Shown here piece by piece: positions 44,899 to 55,508 of a DNA stretch of 64,000 nt (positions are counted from its first letter, which is position 1; every line of letters begins with the position of its first letter). The DNA is from Streptococcus cristatus. GTDB lineage: Bacteria; Bacillota; Bacilli; Lactobacillales; Streptococcaceae. The stretch is from contig NZ_KQ969062.1 in assembly GCF_001578775.1 (NCBI RefSeq), forward strand, positions 737,914 through 801,913, read 5' to 3'. The notes beneath the pieces are model-generated. The model did not search any database and had not been told where the DNA came from. It saw only the letters and a program-made list of their open reading frames with translations. The position numbers and the translations under genes were made by a program.

Positions 44899-45504
44899 AT
44901 GGCAATTATTTTACCAGATCTACCTTATGCATACGACGCTTTGGAACCTTACATTGATGAGGAAACAATGCACCTTCACCATGACAAGCACCATCAAACT
45001 TACGTGAATAACGTAAATGCGGCGCTTGAAAAACACCCTGAAATTGGTGAAGATTTAGAAAAACTGTTGGCAGATGTTGAGTCTATTCCGGCTGATATTC
45101 GTCAAGCAGTGATCAACAACGGTGGTGGACACTTGAACCACGCTCTTTTCTGGGAATTGATGACTCCTGAAAAGATAGCTCCTTCAGCAGAACTTGCAGC
45201 AGCAATCGATGCGACATTCGGTTCATTCGAAGAATTCCAAGCAGCCTTCACTGCAGCAGCAACAACTCGTTTCGGCTCAGGTTGGGCATGGTTGGTTGTC
45301 AACAAAGAAGGGAAACTTGAAGTAACTTCAACAGCGAACCAAGATACACCAATCTCAGAAGGTAAGACACCAATCCTCGGCTTGGACGTTTGGGAACATG
45401 CTTACTATGTGAAATATCGCAACGTGCGTCCTGACTACATCAAGGCTTTCTTCTCAGTGATCAACTGGAATAAAGTGGATGAGCTCTACGCAGCAGCTAA
45501 ATAA
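44899..45504 (+). CDS. sodA: Superoxide dismutase (Mn type)
   Basis: Removes superoxide. Metal ligands are in [14 protein letters not shown] (His near 27), [12 protein letters not shown] (His near 82) and [14 protein letters not shown] (Asp/His near 163-167). SGWAWLVV and the Gly/Gln pattern suit a manganese or cambialistic enzyme. It is 201 aa. TATAAT near 44871 and AATGAGGA upstream provide its own signals. Confidence 0.97.
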   Translation: MAIILPDLPYAYDALEPYIDEETMHLHHDKHHQTYVNNVNAALEKHPEIGEDLEKLLADVESIPADIRQAVINNGGGHLNHALFWELMTPEKIAPSAELAAAIDATFGSFEEFQAAFTAAATTRFGSGWAWLVVNKEGKLEVTSTANQDTPISEGKTPILGLDVWEHAYYVKYRNVRPDYIKAFFSVINWNKVDELYAAAK

Positions 45505-45513
45505 TAGAATTAT

Positions 45514-45541
45514 AAAACGGATCGCAATGATTCGTTTTTAA
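45514..45541 (+). terminator. sodA terminator
   Basis: AAAACGGATC pairs with GATTCGTTTT (one G-T pair) around a 5-base loop. Confidence 0.75.
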
Positions 45542-45617
45542 ATGCCCTTAAATTGACCTTTCTACTTGTTATTTTAATGAGAATCTTTTATAATACTAAA
45601 ATATTAGGAGAAAAACT

Positions 45618-46670
45618 TTGATTAAAAATGACATTAAGAAACTGGCTTGCTGGTTCGGTGGTGTTTTCTTATTTATTTGTTTTTTGGGTCTTTTGGTGGA
45701 GCCACAGCGAGCTGATAAAAAGATAGCAGAAGCAGGTCAATCAATTGCTTCTTCACAGGCTACAGAAGGAGAGGAAACGAAGTCTGAGGCGACTGCGCGT
45801 GCTAGCAAGACGATGGAAGAGAAGCAAGAGGTGATAGAGCAAGACCTTCCGACCATGGAAGCCTTGGGCTTATCTTACGATTATGCGAATATGACCTTGC
45901 CACAAGTTGTTCAGGCTTACATGGATGACATGGGAATTGACTCTTCGCAGATTGCTTTTTCTTATAAAGATCTGACAAGTGGGCAAACTTATGCCATGAA
46001 TGATACCCAGCCTATGACAGCAGGATCTACCTATAAACTTCCCCTTAATATGTTGGTTGTTGATGAGGTAGCAGCAGGAAAATTATCGCTGGAAGAGCGG
46101 TTTGATATTACCAACACCAGCTATGAATACAAGGGAGAGCATGATAACTATGTAGCGGCCTTCAATGGCGCCATGTCTATTCCTGATATGCAGGAGTATT
46201 CCTTGGTCTACTCTGAAAATACGCCTGCTTATGCGCTAGCAGAGCGACTAGGAGGTATGGATAAGGCCTACAGCATGTTTGGAAGGTATGGCCGGTCAAA
46301 AGCTAAAGTCAAGACGATCAGCAGAGAAAACAAAACAACAACGGACTACTATATTCAAGTTCTGGAGTATCTGTGGAATAATCAAGAAAAATACAAGGAC
46401 ATTCTTTATTTTATCGGTGTTTCCTTCCCCGGTGAATATTACAAACGTTATTTATACGATTTGACAATCTACCAAAAGCCTGGGTATGTTAGAGAGGCTC
46501 TTAATGTTGATGCTATTGTCATGGAGGAGAAGCCCTATATTGTGGCACTTTATACAGCCTATCTAGGTGGCAGCACAGAAGCCAGTGAGGAGATCAGCGG
46601 AGTTGGTATTGATCAGGTCGGTCAAATTGCCTATATCATCAATGAGTGGCACCGGGTCAACATGAATTAA
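45618..46670 (+). CDS. Beta-lactamase-fold serine hydrolase, membrane-anchored
   Basis: A 350-aa protein with an N-terminal hydrophobic segment (about 9-27, KLACWFGGVFLFICFLGLLV) and a Ser/Glu-rich linker (28-80). A class-A-beta-lactamase-like domain follows: SxxK motif STYK (Ser137-Lys140) and SxN motif SEN (199-201). No clear KTG is present. It is probably extracytoplasmic and acts on cell wall or has lost hydrolysis; antibiotic resistance should not be inferred. TTG start with TTAGGAG 7 bases upstream. Confidence 0.8.
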   Translation: MIKNDIKKLACWFGGVFLFICFLGLLVEPQRADKKIAEAGQSIASSQATEGEETKSEATARASKTMEEKQEVIEQDLPTMEALGLSYDYANMTLPQVVQAYMDDMGIDSSQIAFSYKDLTSGQTYAMNDTQPMTAGSTYKLPLNMLVVDEVAAGKLSLEERFDITNTSYEYKGEHDNYVAAFNGAMSIPDMQEYSLVYSENTPAYALAERLGGMDKAYSMFGRYGRSKAKVKTISRENKTTTDYYIQVLEYLWNNQEKYKDILYFIGVSFPGEYYKRYLYDLTIYQKPGYVREALNVDAIVMEEKPYIVALYTAYLGGSTEASEEISGVGIDQVGQIAYIINEWHRVNMN

Positions 46671-46739
46671 AATCGGCCCAGCAACTAGGCTCTGAAATGA
46701 ACCTGCTGAATGAGGCTGCTTTATAGAAAATAGTTATAG

Positions 46740-46764
46740 AATGCGAGTCGATCCTCGCATTTTA
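46740..46764 (+). terminator. Terminator before YhfC gene
   Basis: AATGCGAG pairs perfectly with CTCGCATT, followed by TTTA. Confidence 0.8.
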
Positions 46765-46866
46765 TTCTGAATGTGAGTTTTCTGACCAGCTTTTTTAGAG
46801 GATTGACATCTGGGAGGAAAAAGGTATAATTCTAGTAAAACTTTTAATAGTTGAGGAGACGATTTC

Positions 46867-47646
46867 ATGCTTCAAACGCATATTTTGATTGCTATGGTGC
46901 TGATTTTAGCCGCTGTAGTCATTCCGGTAATTTATTTTAAAAAGACTAAGCAGATTTCCCTGCTTGTTTTCCTCTTGGGAGGGGGTGGATTTTATCTGTC
47001 TAGTCAGATTTTCGAAAATCTCCTACATCGATTGGTTCTACAGCCTCAGGCTGATGGAACGATTGCTCTAATGAAAAATGCTCCCTTGCTTTATGTTTTG
47101 TATGGCATTGCAACGGCAGCTATCTTTGAGGAGACGGCGCGCTATGTGATTTTTCGATATTTACAAAAGAAGCGTCCACTGACCATTGGTGATAGTCTGG
47201 CCTATGGTTTAGGACACGGTGGGCTCGAAGCTCTTTTCATCGGTATTTCTGGTCTCTTGAGTCTGTTTGTCCTCGCTCATCTAGTCAGCCAAGGGGACAG
47301 CACCTTGCTAGCGCAATTACCCCAAGCGACGATTTCTTATGTGCAAAAACTACAGGCGGGTCAAATTTACTTACTGGCTTTCGAACGGATTTTAGCACTT
47401 GCGATTCAGGTATTTCTGACTTTCTGGGTTTGGGCGGCTGTCAAAGACAAAAAAATACTCTATTTTCTTGCGGCTCTGGGCTTTCATGCTTTGATTGATT
47501 TGGCTCCTGCTCTGGTTCAAGTTGGATGGCTGACTCAGCCGATTCTGGTTGAAGTGATTATTTTGGTAGAATTTCTTGCTCTGGTATTTCTGACTAAGAA
47601 GTTTCTATTGGTGAACATTTTTGATACTAAGGGAAAAAATGCTTAA
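46867..47646 (+). CDS. YhfC-family intramembrane metalloprotease-like protein
   Basis: A 259-aa protein with about seven membrane segments. IFEETARYVIFRYL (EE motif) and GLGHGGLEALFIG (HG motif) resemble the YhfC/CPBP class of putative intramembrane glutamic/metallo proteases; a third motif, GFHALIDLAP, supplies another histidine. The substrate is unknown. Own ribosome site TTGAGGAG and a terminator on each side. Confidence 0.8.
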   Translation: MLQTHILIAMVLILAAVVIPVIYFKKTKQISLLVFLLGGGGFYLSSQIFENLLHRLVLQPQADGTIALMKNAPLLYVLYGIATAAIFEETARYVIFRYLQKKRPLTIGDSLAYGLGHGGLEALFIGISGLLSLFVLAHLVSQGDSTLLAQLPQATISYVQKLQAGQIYLLAFERILALAIQVFLTFWVWAAVKDKKILYFLAALGFHALIDLAPALVQVGWLTQPILVEVIILVEFLALVFLTKKFLLVNIFDTKGKNA

Positions 47647-47695
47647 TCAAGCTCAAGTAAAGTAGGTAAGAGCCTAAACGAGATTGGATAGTAAG

Positions 47696-47732
47696 GAGAG
47701 GTTAGGACAAAAGAATCCTAGCCTCTCTTTTT
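47696..47732 (+). terminator. Strong terminator resembling the 59.5-kb repeat
   Basis: GAGAGGTTAGGA (47696-47707) pairs with TCCTAGCCTCTC (47716-47727), then five T. The arms are nearly the same as the first hairpin of the element at 59526. The gap 47647-47933 otherwise holds A/T-rich sequence with TGTGCTATAAT near 47905 as likely promoter. Confidence 0.9.
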
Positions 47733-47933
47733 GTTAGAAAAGGATTCTTAATGTATTTAGCAGGAGTATTTTAAAAGTTCTGAGAGAATGTTTAAAATGA
47801 ATTCTCAAAGCAAGCGAGTAAAGCTAAATTGCTACTGATTTACTTTCATATTATAAAATAAACTAGGCTAATAATGTTTGTTTTTGGAAGCGGATTTGTG
47901 CTATAATACTATTAGCAAGCAAGAAGGGTTATT

Positions 47934-48620
47934 ATGATCAATAAGGAACATTATCAGATTATTAGGCAGCATCCAGCATTTGCACATTTTCCTGTGGAAT
48001 TTTTTGATAAAATTGCTATTGAGATTCAATTCCGCAAGATTCCCAAGGGACAGATTATCTTCTTTTCAGGGGACCGTAGGGATCGGCTTTTCCTCCTGCA
48101 TCGAGGTTATGTTCGTATCGAACAGTATGATTCAACTGATACTTTTTCTTATATGGATTATATTAAAATGAATAGTGTGTTTCCGTATGGAGGTATGTTT
48201 TTCGATGAGCGTTATCATTATACAGCTAGCGCGGTCACTAATGTCGAGTATTTCAGCATTCCTATGGACTTGTTTGAAGACTATTCAAAAAAGAATGTCG
48301 ATCAGCTGTTGTTTATCACCAAGCATTTATCACAGATTTTAGAGTTTCAGGAATTACGCTTACGGAATGTCGTCTCAGCCAGTGCTACGGATCGCGTGAC
48401 CCAGTCTTTATCTATTTTATGCATGGATCTGTGCAAAGAGCAGGATACACTTCCATTTCCAATGAGTATGAAAGAGTTGGCCAAGTTAGGAGCCACCACA
48501 CGTGAAACAGTCAATCAGGTTCTGAAAAAACTAAGAGAAGAAGAAGTGATTGACTACGAGCATAAAAAATTGACATTTAAGAATAAGGATTACTTTATGA
48601 AATATTTTGAAGGAAGCTAA
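47934..48620 (+). CDS. flp: Crp/Fnr-family regulator (Flp of the ADI system)
   Basis: A 228-aa activator with a cyclic-nucleotide-binding-like fold (about 20-120; IPKGQIIFFSGDRRDRLFLLHRGYVRI) and a Crp-type helix-turn-helix (about 178-215; MKELAKLGATTRETVNQVLKKL). No Fnr-like N-terminal cysteine cluster is present. In S. gordonii and S. sanguinis such a gene lies directly before arcA and activates the operon; the position here is the same. Confidence 0.9.
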   Translation: MINKEHYQIIRQHPAFAHFPVEFFDKIAIEIQFRKIPKGQIIFFSGDRRDRLFLLHRGYVRIEQYDSTDTFSYMDYIKMNSVFPYGGMFFDERYHYTASAVTNVEYFSIPMDLFEDYSKKNVDQLLFITKHLSQILEFQELRLRNVVSASATDRVTQSLSILCMDLCKEQDTLPFPMSMKELAKLGATTRETVNQVLKKLREEEVIDYEHKKLTFKNKDYFMKYFEGS

Positions 48621-48644
48621 TCAATCATTTGATTGGCTTTTTTC
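48617..48644 (+). terminator. flp terminator
   Basis: Nine-base-pair stem GCTAATCAA/TTGATTGGC with loop TCAT, followed by six T; overlaps the flp stop codon. Confidence 0.88.
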
Positions 48645-48759
48645 AAACATTTTTACACATTTAAAAGTTTTTTCTGATCATATTCTAATATTAATTGAAC
48701 ATATATTTTTTACAAAAAAATATATATTCCTAAAAATAATAGAACAATCAAAATATGCA

Positions 48760-48774
48760 AAGAAAACGCTTTAA
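48760..48774 (+). promoter_or_regulatory. cre-like site before arcA
   Basis: AAGAAAACGCTTTAA is a near-palindrome centred on CG and similar to CcpA sites, with about two mismatches. It lies in the 304-base, very A/T-rich gap between flp and arcA. Carbon catabolite control of ADI genes is well known in streptococci. Confidence 0.5.
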
Positions 48775-48851
48775 AATAAATAAATATCATAATGTTTTAT
48801 AAAAAACGCAAAGGATTTAGCATTTGTAATGTAAGATTTTAGGTGTAAGCC

Positions 48852-48895
48852 TTTCCAATCCATGATAGAATAGTAGCATAAAAGGGATTGGGAAA
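48852..48895 (+). promoter_or_regulatory. arcA promoter flanked by inverted repeat
   Basis: Extended -10 TGATAGAAT (48863-48871) sits between TTTCCAATCC (48852-48861) and GGATTGGGAAA (48885-48895), an inverted repeat with one bulge. This may be a regulator site or an mRNA 5' hairpin. The ribosome site AAGGAGG follows at about 48911. Confidence 0.55.
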
Positions 48896-48924
48896 CCAAA
48901 CCTCAACGAAAAGGAGGACAATAG

Positions 48925-50154
48925 ATGTCTACACATCCAATTCATGTTTTCTCAGAAATTGGAAAACTGAAAAAAGTTATGTTGCACCGTCCGGGCAAAG
49001 AGCTGGAAAACTTGCTACCGGACTACCTAGAACGTCTTCTTTTTGATGACATTCCTTTCTTGGAAGATGCTCAAAAAGAACACGATGCATTTGCTCAAGC
49101 TCTTCGTGATGAAGGAATTGAAGTTCTTTATCTCGAAAAATTGGCTGCTGAATCCTTGATTTCTCCAGAAATTCGTGAACAATTCATCGAAGAATATTTG
49201 GAAGAAGCAAATATTCGTGGACGCGAAACGAAGAAAGCTATTCGTGAATTGCTGCATGGTATCAAGGACAACCAAGAATTGGTTGAAAAAACAATGGCAG
49301 GGGTTCAAAAAGCTGAATTGCCAGAAATCCCTGACGAAGCGAAAGGTCTGACTGACTTGGTAGAATCAGATTATCCATTTGCGATTGATCCAATGCCAAA
49401 CCTTTACTTCACACGCGATCCATTTGCTACAATTGGTAATGCTGTATCGCTCAACCACATGTTTGCAGATACTCGTAACCGTGAAACACTTTACGGTAAA
49501 TACATCTTCAAATATCACCCAGAATACGCTGGAAAAGTGGAATTGGTTTACAACCGTGAAGAAGATACTCGTATCGAAGGTGGGGACGAACTGGTTCTTT
49601 CTAAAGATGTATTAGCAGTTGGTATTTCTCAACGTACAGACGCAGCATCTATCGAAAAACTTTTGGTGAATATCTTCAAGAAGAATGTTGGCTTCAAGAA
49701 AGTATTGGCCTTTGAATTTGCTAACAACCGTAAATTCATGCACTTAGATACTGTCTTCACTATGGTTGACTATGACAAGTTCACCATTCACCCAGAAATC
49801 GAAGGCGACCTTCGTGTTTACTCAGTTACTTATGAAAACGAAAAACTGAAGATTGTTGAAGAAAAAGGTGACTTGGCTGAGCTTCTGGCTCAAAACCTTG
49901 GCGTAGAAAAAGTTCATTTGATTCGTTGCGGTGGCGGCAATATCGTAGCAGCTGGACGTGAACAATGGAATGACGGTTCTAACACCTTGACTATCGCTCC
50001 TGGTGTGGTAGTAGTGTATGACCGCAATACCGTAACCAACAAGATTTTGGAAGAATACGGGCTTCGCTTGATCAAGATTCGCGGAAGTGAATTGGTTCGG
50101 GGCCGTGGTGGACCTCGTTGTATGTCTATGCCATTTGAACGTGAAGAAGTTTAA
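48925..50154 (+). CDS. arcA: Arginine deiminase
   Basis: Converts arginine to citrulline and ammonia, the first step of the ADI pathway that raises pH and yields ATP. The 409-aa protein shows [22 protein letters not shown], the [12 protein letters not shown] loop with catalytic His, and the nucleophile Cys399 in [13 protein letters not shown]. Complete and with all active-site elements. Confidence 0.98.
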   Translation: MSTHPIHVFSEIGKLKKVMLHRPGKELENLLPDYLERLLFDDIPFLEDAQKEHDAFAQALRDEGIEVLYLEKLAAESLISPEIREQFIEEYLEEANIRGRETKKAIRELLHGIKDNQELVEKTMAGVQKAELPEIPDEAKGLTDLVESDYPFAIDPMPNLYFTRDPFATIGNAVSLNHMFADTRNRETLYGKYIFKYHPEYAGKVELVYNREEDTRIEGGDELVLSKDVLAVGISQRTDAASIEKLLVNIFKKNVGFKKVLAFEFANNRKFMHLDTVFTMVDYDKFTIHPEIEGDLRVYSVTYENEKLKIVEEKGDLAELLAQNLGVEKVHLIRCGGGNIVAAGREQWNDGSNTLTIAPGVVVVYDRNTVTNKILEEYGLRLIKIRGSELVRGRGGPRCMSMPFEREEV

Positions 50155-50211
50155 TTCGTGTTCGACAATTTATCAATAGAAATTTAATAACTAGAAAGAG
50201 GAAATAACAGA

Positions 50212-51228
50212 ATGACACATTCAGTATTCCAAGGACGTAGCTTCCTTGCAGAAAAAGACTTTACTCGTGCAGAATTAGAATACCTAATCGGACTTTCAGC
50301 TCATTTGAAAGACTTGAAGAAACGCAATATTCAGCACCACTATCTTGCTGGTAAGAATATCGCCCTCTTGTTTGAAAAAACATCTACTCGTACGCGTGCA
50401 GCCTTTACTACAGCAGCTATTGACCTTGGTGCACATCCAGAATACCTTGGTGCTAATGATATTCAGCTTGGTAAGAAAGAATCTACAGAAGATACTGCTA
50501 AAGTATTGGGACGTATGTTTGACGGGATTGAATTCCGCGGCTTCAGCCAACACATGGTAGAAGAATTGGCAGAATTCTCAGGTGTTCCAGTATGGAATGG
50601 TTTGACCGACGAATGGCATCCAACTCAAATGCTTGCTGACTATTTGACAGTTCAAGAAAACTTTGGCCGTTTGGAAGGCTTGACATTGGTTTATTGTGGT
50701 GATGGACGTAACAACGTTGCTAATAGCTTGCTCGTAACAGGAGCTATCCTTGGCGTTAACGTTCACATCTTCTCACCAAAAGAACTCTTCCCAGAAAAAG
50801 AAATTGTTGAATTGGCAGAAGGCTTTGCTAAAGAAAGCGGCGCACACATCCTCATCACTGAAGATGCAGACGAAGCTGTTAAAGGTGCAGATGTACTTTA
50901 CACAGACGTTTGGGTATCTATGGGTGAAGAAGATAAATTCGCAGAACGCGTTGCACTTTTGAAACCTTACCAAGTTAACATGGAATTGGTGAAGAAAGCT
51001 GACAATGAAGACTTGATCTTCTTGCACTGCTTGCCAGCATTCCACGATACAAATACTGTTTACGGTAAAGATGTCGCTGAAAAATTTGGCGTAGAAGAAA
51101 TGGAAGTAACAGACGAAGTCTTCCGCAGCAAATACGCTCGCCACTTTGACCAAGCAGAAAACCGTATGCACACAATCAAAGCTGTTATGGCTGCTACACT
51201 CGGCAACCTTTACATTCCAAAAGTATAA
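50212..51228 (+). CDS. arcB: Catabolic ornithine carbamoyltransferase
   Basis: Phosphorolyses citrulline to ornithine and carbamoyl phosphate. Carbamoyl-phosphate loop STRTR from Ser58 ([12 protein letters not shown]), [11 protein letters not shown], and HCLPAFHD with His272. Length of 338 aa is typical of the catabolic enzyme. It follows arcA by 57 bases. Confidence 0.98.
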   Translation: MTHSVFQGRSFLAEKDFTRAELEYLIGLSAHLKDLKKRNIQHHYLAGKNIALLFEKTSTRTRAAFTTAAIDLGAHPEYLGANDIQLGKKESTEDTAKVLGRMFDGIEFRGFSQHMVEELAEFSGVPVWNGLTDEWHPTQMLADYLTVQENFGRLEGLTLVYCGDGRNNVANSLLVTGAILGVNVHIFSPKELFPEKEIVELAEGFAKESGAHILITEDADEAVKGADVLYTDVWVSMGEEDKFAERVALLKPYQVNMELVKKADNEDLIFLHCLPAFHDTNTVYGKDVAEKFGVEEMEVTDEVFRSKYARHFDQAENRMHTIKAVMAATLGNLYIPKV

Positions 51229-51386
51229 TTTATAAACCGTAATACCAACAGCTATGAGGGCTGCGACTAATAGCTTTAGTCCAGTCCTCTTTTATATGAT
51301 GGAAATCTGTTATTTCTTATAAAAATTTGAAAAAATATTAAACAGAAATCTAAAGGCATTCAATTGAATGTGATAAAGGAGAATTT

Positions 51387-52334
51387 ATGGCAAATCGTAA
51401 AATAGTAGTGGCTTTGGGAGGAAATGCGATTCTTTCTTCTGATCCATCAGCAAAAGCTCAACAGGAAGCTTTGGTGGAAACAGCTAAGCACCTTGTAAAA
51501 CTGATTAAAAATGGGGATGATTTGATTATCACTCATGGTAATGGTCCTCAAGTTGGAAATCTTTTGCTCCAACACTTGGCGGCTGATTCTGAAAAGAACC
51601 CTGCTTTCCCACTCGATTCACTTGTTGCTATGACAGAAGGGAGCATCGGTTTCTGGCTGCAAAATGCCTTGCAAAATGCTCTTTTGGATGAAGGCATCGA
51701 AAAAGATGTTGCTTCAGTTGTGACACAAGTTGTTGTCGATAAAAATGACCCAGCTTTTGTTAACTTGAGCAAACCAATTGGTCCTTTCTATTCAGAAGAA
51801 GAAGCAAAAGCAGAAGCTGAAAAGAGCGGAGCAACTTTCAAAGAAGATGCTGGTCGTGGCTGGCGCAAGGTCGTTGCTTCACCAAAACCTGTTGATATTA
51901 AGGAAATCGAAACAATTCGTACCCTCTTGAATGCTGGTCAAGTGGTCGTTGCTGCTGGTGGTGGCGGAATTCCAGTCATCAAGGAAGACAACGGTCATTT
52001 GTCTGGTGTTGAAGCTGTTATTGATAAGGACTTTGCTTCTCAACGCTTGGCGGAATTAGTCGAAGCTGACCTCTTCATCGTCTTAACTGGTGTAGATTAC
52101 GTCTTTGTCAACTACAACAAACCAGACCAAGAAAAGTTGGAACATGTGAATGTTGCTCAGCTGGAAGAATATATCAAACAAGACCAATTTGCCCCAGGCA
52201 GCATGCTTCCAAAAGTAGAAGCAGCTATCGCTTTTGTCAACGGTCGTCCAGAAGGAAAAGCAGTTATTACTTCCCTTGAAAATCTTGGCGCTTTGATCGA
52301 ATCTGAAAGCGGCACAATTATTGAAAAAGAATAA
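51387..52334 (+). CDS. arcC: Carbamate kinase
   Basis: Transfers phosphate from carbamoyl phosphate to ADP, the ATP-yielding step. Amino-acid-kinase fold of 315 aa: [12 protein letters not shown] at the start, [23 protein letters not shown] and [15 protein letters not shown]. The 158-base gap after arcB has a weak AGCTAT/ATAGCT hairpin near 51250-51276 that may modulate readthrough. Confidence 0.97.
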   Translation: MANRKIVVALGGNAILSSDPSAKAQQEALVETAKHLVKLIKNGDDLIITHGNGPQVGNLLLQHLAADSEKNPAFPLDSLVAMTEGSIGFWLQNALQNALLDEGIEKDVASVVTQVVVDKNDPAFVNLSKPIGPFYSEEEAKAEAEKSGATFKEDAGRGWRKVVASPKPVDIKEIETIRTLLNAGQVVVAAGGGGIPVIKEDNGHLSGVEAVIDKDFASQRLAELVEADLFIVLTGVDYVFVNYNKPDQEKLEHVNVAQLEEYIKQDQFAPGSMLPKVEAAIAFVNGRPEGKAVITSLENLGALIESESGTIIEKE

Positions 52335-52467
52335 GCTATTTTACTAGTAAAATATATAGTATTTCTAACGTCTTTATATCAAGTTAGGAATATTTCTTGA
52401 AAATAAGTGCGATATTTTCAAAAAATACTAGTTTTTTAGACCTTAATGTGGTAAAATAAATATAAAT

Positions 52468-52481
52468 AGAAAGCGTTTTTC
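52468..52481 (+). promoter_or_regulatory. cre-like site before arcD
   Basis: AGAAAGCGTTTTTC, a CG-centred near-palindrome in the 212-base arcC-arcD gap, suggests a second CcpA entry point, or an internal promoter, for arcDT. Confidence 0.4.
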
Positions 52482-52546
52482 TTAAATATTTATTTAAGAA
52501 AGTGGTTGGTTTTTTGCACTTTGTTAGACATTAGGAGGAAAAACAA

Positions 52547-54061
52547 ATGAGTGAAAAAGCTAAAAAAGGGTTTAAGATGCCCTCATCTTATACCGTCTTG
52601 TTGATAATCATTGCTATTATGGCAGTGTTGACTTGGATCATCCCTGCAGGTGCCTTTGTGGATGGTGTTTACAAAGCCCAACCTCAAAATCCGCAAGGGA
52701 TTTGGGATGTTCTCATGGCACCGATTCGGGCTATGCTAGGTACTCACCCAGAGGAAGGCTCGCTGATTAAGGAAACAAGTGCAGCGATCGATGTAGCCTT
52801 CTTCATTCTCATGGTTGGTGGTTTCCTTGGTGTTGTCAATGAAACTGGTATGCTAGACACTGGTATTGCTTCTATTGTGAAGAAGTACAAGGGCCGCGAA
52901 AAGATGTTGATTTTGGTTCTCATGCCTTTGTTTGCCCTTGGTGGTACAACTTATGGTATGGGTGAAGAAACCATGGCCTTCTATCCTCTTCTTGTGCCAG
53001 TTATGATGGCTGTTGGATTTGATAGCTTGACTGGGGTTGCCATTATCTTGCTCGGTTCACAGATTGGATGTTTGGCATCTACCTTGAACCCATTTGCGAC
53101 AGGTATTGCTTCATCAACTGCAGGTGTAGGTCTTGGTGAAGGGATTATCCTTCGTTTGATTTTCTGGTTTGCTTTAACTGGTCTTAGCACTTGGTTCGTT
53201 TACAAGTATGCTGATAAGATCCAAAAAGATCCAACTAAGTCTCTCACTTATGCAACACGTGATGAAGACATGAAATTCTTCAATGTTGGTGAAGACGAAG
53301 AAAATGTCAACTCAACTCTTACTAAGAAACAAAAACATGTCTTTGTTCTCTTTGTACTTACCTTCGTCTTGATGGTCTTGAGTTTCATTCCATGGAGTGA
53401 CTTAGGTATTACTCTCTTTGGAGACTTAAATACTTGGTTGACTGGTCTTCCAGTTATTGGCAAGATTGTTGGTTCATCTACAGCTGCTTTGGGTACTTGG
53501 TACTTCCCAGAAGGCGCAATGCTCTTCGCCTTCATGGGTATCCTTATCGGTGTTGTTTATGGTCTTAAAGAAGACAAGATTATCTCTGCCTTTATGAATG
53601 GTGCTGCTGACTTGCTCAGTGTAGCCTTGATCGTGGCAATTGCCCGTGGTATCCAAGTTATCATGAACGATGGTATGATTACAGATACTATCCTCAACTG
53701 GGGTAAAGAAGGCCTGAGCGGTCTGTCTTCACAAGTCTTTATCGTTTTGACTTATATCTTCTATCTGCCTATGTCATTCTTGATCCCATCCTCATCTGGT
53801 CTTGCCAGCGCGACTATGGGTATCATGGCTCCGCTCGGAGAATTTGTCAATGTGCGTCCTAGCTTGATTATCACTGCTTACCAATCTGCTTCAGGTGTCT
53901 TGAACTTGATCGCACCAACATCTGGTATTGTGATGGGAGCTCTTGCACTTGGACGTATCAACATCGGTACTTGGTGGAAATTCATGGGCAAACTTGTAGT
54001 TGCTATCATTGTAGTGACCATTGCTCTCCTTCTTCTTGGAACATTCATTCCATTCCTATAA
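52547..54061 (+). CDS. arcD: Arginine-ornithine antiporter (YfcC/DcuC-type)
   Basis: Twelve-segment membrane exchanger of 504 aa. TWIIPAGAFVDG near the start, LFALGGTTYGMGEETMAFYPLL and PSSSGLASATMGIMAPLGEF are typical of the YfcC/ArcD group. Position in arcABCDT supports arginine/ornithine as substrates. It uses GGAGGAAAAAC as its ribosome site. Confidence 0.92.
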   Translation: MSEKAKKGFKMPSSYTVLLIIIAIMAVLTWIIPAGAFVDGVYKAQPQNPQGIWDVLMAPIRAMLGTHPEEGSLIKETSAAIDVAFFILMVGGFLGVVNETGMLDTGIASIVKKYKGREKMLILVLMPLFALGGTTYGMGEETMAFYPLLVPVMMAVGFDSLTGVAIILLGSQIGCLASTLNPFATGIASSTAGVGLGEGIILRLIFWFALTGLSTWFVYKYADKIQKDPTKSLTYATRDEDMKFFNVGEDEENVNSTLTKKQKHVFVLFVLTFVLMVLSFIPWSDLGITLFGDLNTWLTGLPVIGKIVGSSTAALGTWYFPEGAMLFAFMGILIGVVYGLKEDKIISAFMNGAADLLSVALIVAIARGIQVIMNDGMITDTILNWGKEGLSGLSSQVFIVLTYIFYLPMSFLIPSSSGLASATMGIMAPLGEFVNVRPSLIITAYQSASGVLNLIAPTSGIVMGALALGRINIGTWWKFMGKLVVAIIVVTIALLLLGTFIPFL

Positions 54062-54081
54062 AGAGTGAGTGAGGTGATTCC

Positions 54082-55416
54082 ATGAAAACATATATAACAA
54101 ATCAAGTTAAAGATGAATTTCTTACATCATTAAAGACTTTGATTTCCTACCCTTCTGTACTCAATGAAGGAGAAAGTGGAACACCTTTTGGACAAGCAAT
54201 CCAAAATGTCCTAGAAAAAACTTTAGAGATTTGTCGAGGTTTAGGTTTCACTACCTATCTTGATCCTAAAGGTTATTACGGATATGCAGAAATCGGTCAG
54301 GGAGCAGAGCTCCTGGCCGTTCTCTGTCATTTGGATGTTGTTCCATCAGGTGATGAAGCGGATTGGCGGACACCGCCATTTGAGGCAACTATCAAAGACG
54401 GCTGGATCTTCGGACGTGGTGTCCAAGATGATAAGGGACCATCAATGGCTGCTCTTTACGCAGTCAAGGCTCTGCTAGATAGCGGAGTAAAATTTAAAAA
54501 GCGGGTTCGGTTTATCTTTGGTACGGACGAAGAGACACTTTGGCGCTGTATGGGGCGGTACAATGAACTAGAAGAAACAGCAACGCTTGGCTTTGCACCA
54601 GATTCTTCCTTCCCTCTGACCTATGCTGAGAAAGGCCTCTTACAGGTCAAGCTGCATGGTCCTGGTTCAGATCAGCTAGATTTAGAAGCAGGAGCAGCCT
54701 TTAATGTCGTGCCTGGCAAGGCCAGCTATCAAGGAGAACTTTTGGAGCCGGTCGTGGCAGGTTTGCAGGCAGCTGCTTTTGAATACGAGCAAAATGACCA
54801 ACGAGTCACTGTTCTCGGTCTACCTAAGCATGCCAAGGATGCAGCTGAAGGTATCAATGCTATTGTTCGGCTAGCGACAGTTTTACAGCCTTTACAAGCT
54901 CATCCTGCTCTGGCTTTTATTGCAGAAGCAGTGGGAGAAGATGCGACTGGCGGCCGTTTATTTGGCGACATTTCAGATGAACCGTCTGGCAGACTATCCT
55001 TTAACATTGCAGGTCTGACACTGAACTCAGAAAAGTCTGAAATCCGTATTGATATTCGGATTCCTGTCTTGGCGGATAAAGATCAGCTAGTGGCAAAACT
55101 AGCAGAGATTGCTGGGAGCTACCAGTTGGACTATGAAGAGTTTGACTATCTGGCTCCGCTTTATGTACCTAAGGACAGCGAACTGGTCAGTACCCTGATG
55201 ACTATCTACCAAGAAAAGACTGGCGATACTAGTCCAGCTATGTCCTCTGGTGGGGCAACTTTTGCTCGGACTATGCCAAATTGTGTGGCCTTTGGCGCTC
55301 TTTTCCCAGGAGTAGAGCAGACGGAACATCAGGCCAATGAACGAGCGTCTTTGGAAGATCTCTATCGTGCGATGGATATCTATGCTGAGACTATTTTCCG
55401 CTTGGCAGGAGAGTAA
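54082..55416 (+). CDS. arcT: M20-family dipeptidase ArcT
   Basis: Zinc metallopeptidase of the PepV/Sapep group, 444 aa: CHLDVVPSGDEADW (metal His/Asp), GRGVQDDKGPSMAAL, FGTDEETLWRCM (catalytic Glu pair) and HQANERASLEDL near the end. In the ADI operon it probably releases arginine from peptides; older annotations call it an aminotransferase, which this sequence does not support. It starts 20 bases after arcD. Confidence 0.9.
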   Translation: MKTYITNQVKDEFLTSLKTLISYPSVLNEGESGTPFGQAIQNVLEKTLEICRGLGFTTYLDPKGYYGYAEIGQGAELLAVLCHLDVVPSGDEADWRTPPFEATIKDGWIFGRGVQDDKGPSMAALYAVKALLDSGVKFKKRVRFIFGTDEETLWRCMGRYNELEETATLGFAPDSSFPLTYAEKGLLQVKLHGPGSDQLDLEAGAAFNVVPGKASYQGELLEPVVAGLQAAAFEYEQNDQRVTVLGLPKHAKDAAEGINAIVRLATVLQPLQAHPALAFIAEAVGEDATGGRLFGDISDEPSGRLSFNIAGLTLNSEKSEIRIDIRIPVLADKDQLVAKLAEIAGSYQLDYEEFDYLAPLYVPKDSELVSTLMTIYQEKTGDTSPAMSSGGATFARTMPNCVAFGALFPGVEQTEHQANERASLEDLYRAMDIYAETIFRLAGE

Positions 55417-55478
55417 AATTTCTACGATAGATATTAGTTTTAGTAATTTTCTTGGCAAAATATCTTGTTAAAAATGAT

Positions 55479-55507
55479 AAAAGAGTTGGATTTTCCAACT
55501 CTTTTTT
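55479..55507. terminator. Bidirectional terminator between arcT and arcR
   Basis: AAAAGAGTTGG pairs with CCAACTCTTTT and is flanked by A-run and T-run, so it can stop both convergent transcripts. Confidence 0.92.
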
Positions 55508-55508
55508 G

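Noticed and set aside
45618..46670. Beta-lactamase-fold protein as a resistance determinant
   Set aside because: Only the SxxK and SxN motifs are evident, there is no clear KTG motif, and the gene sits in a housekeeping context.
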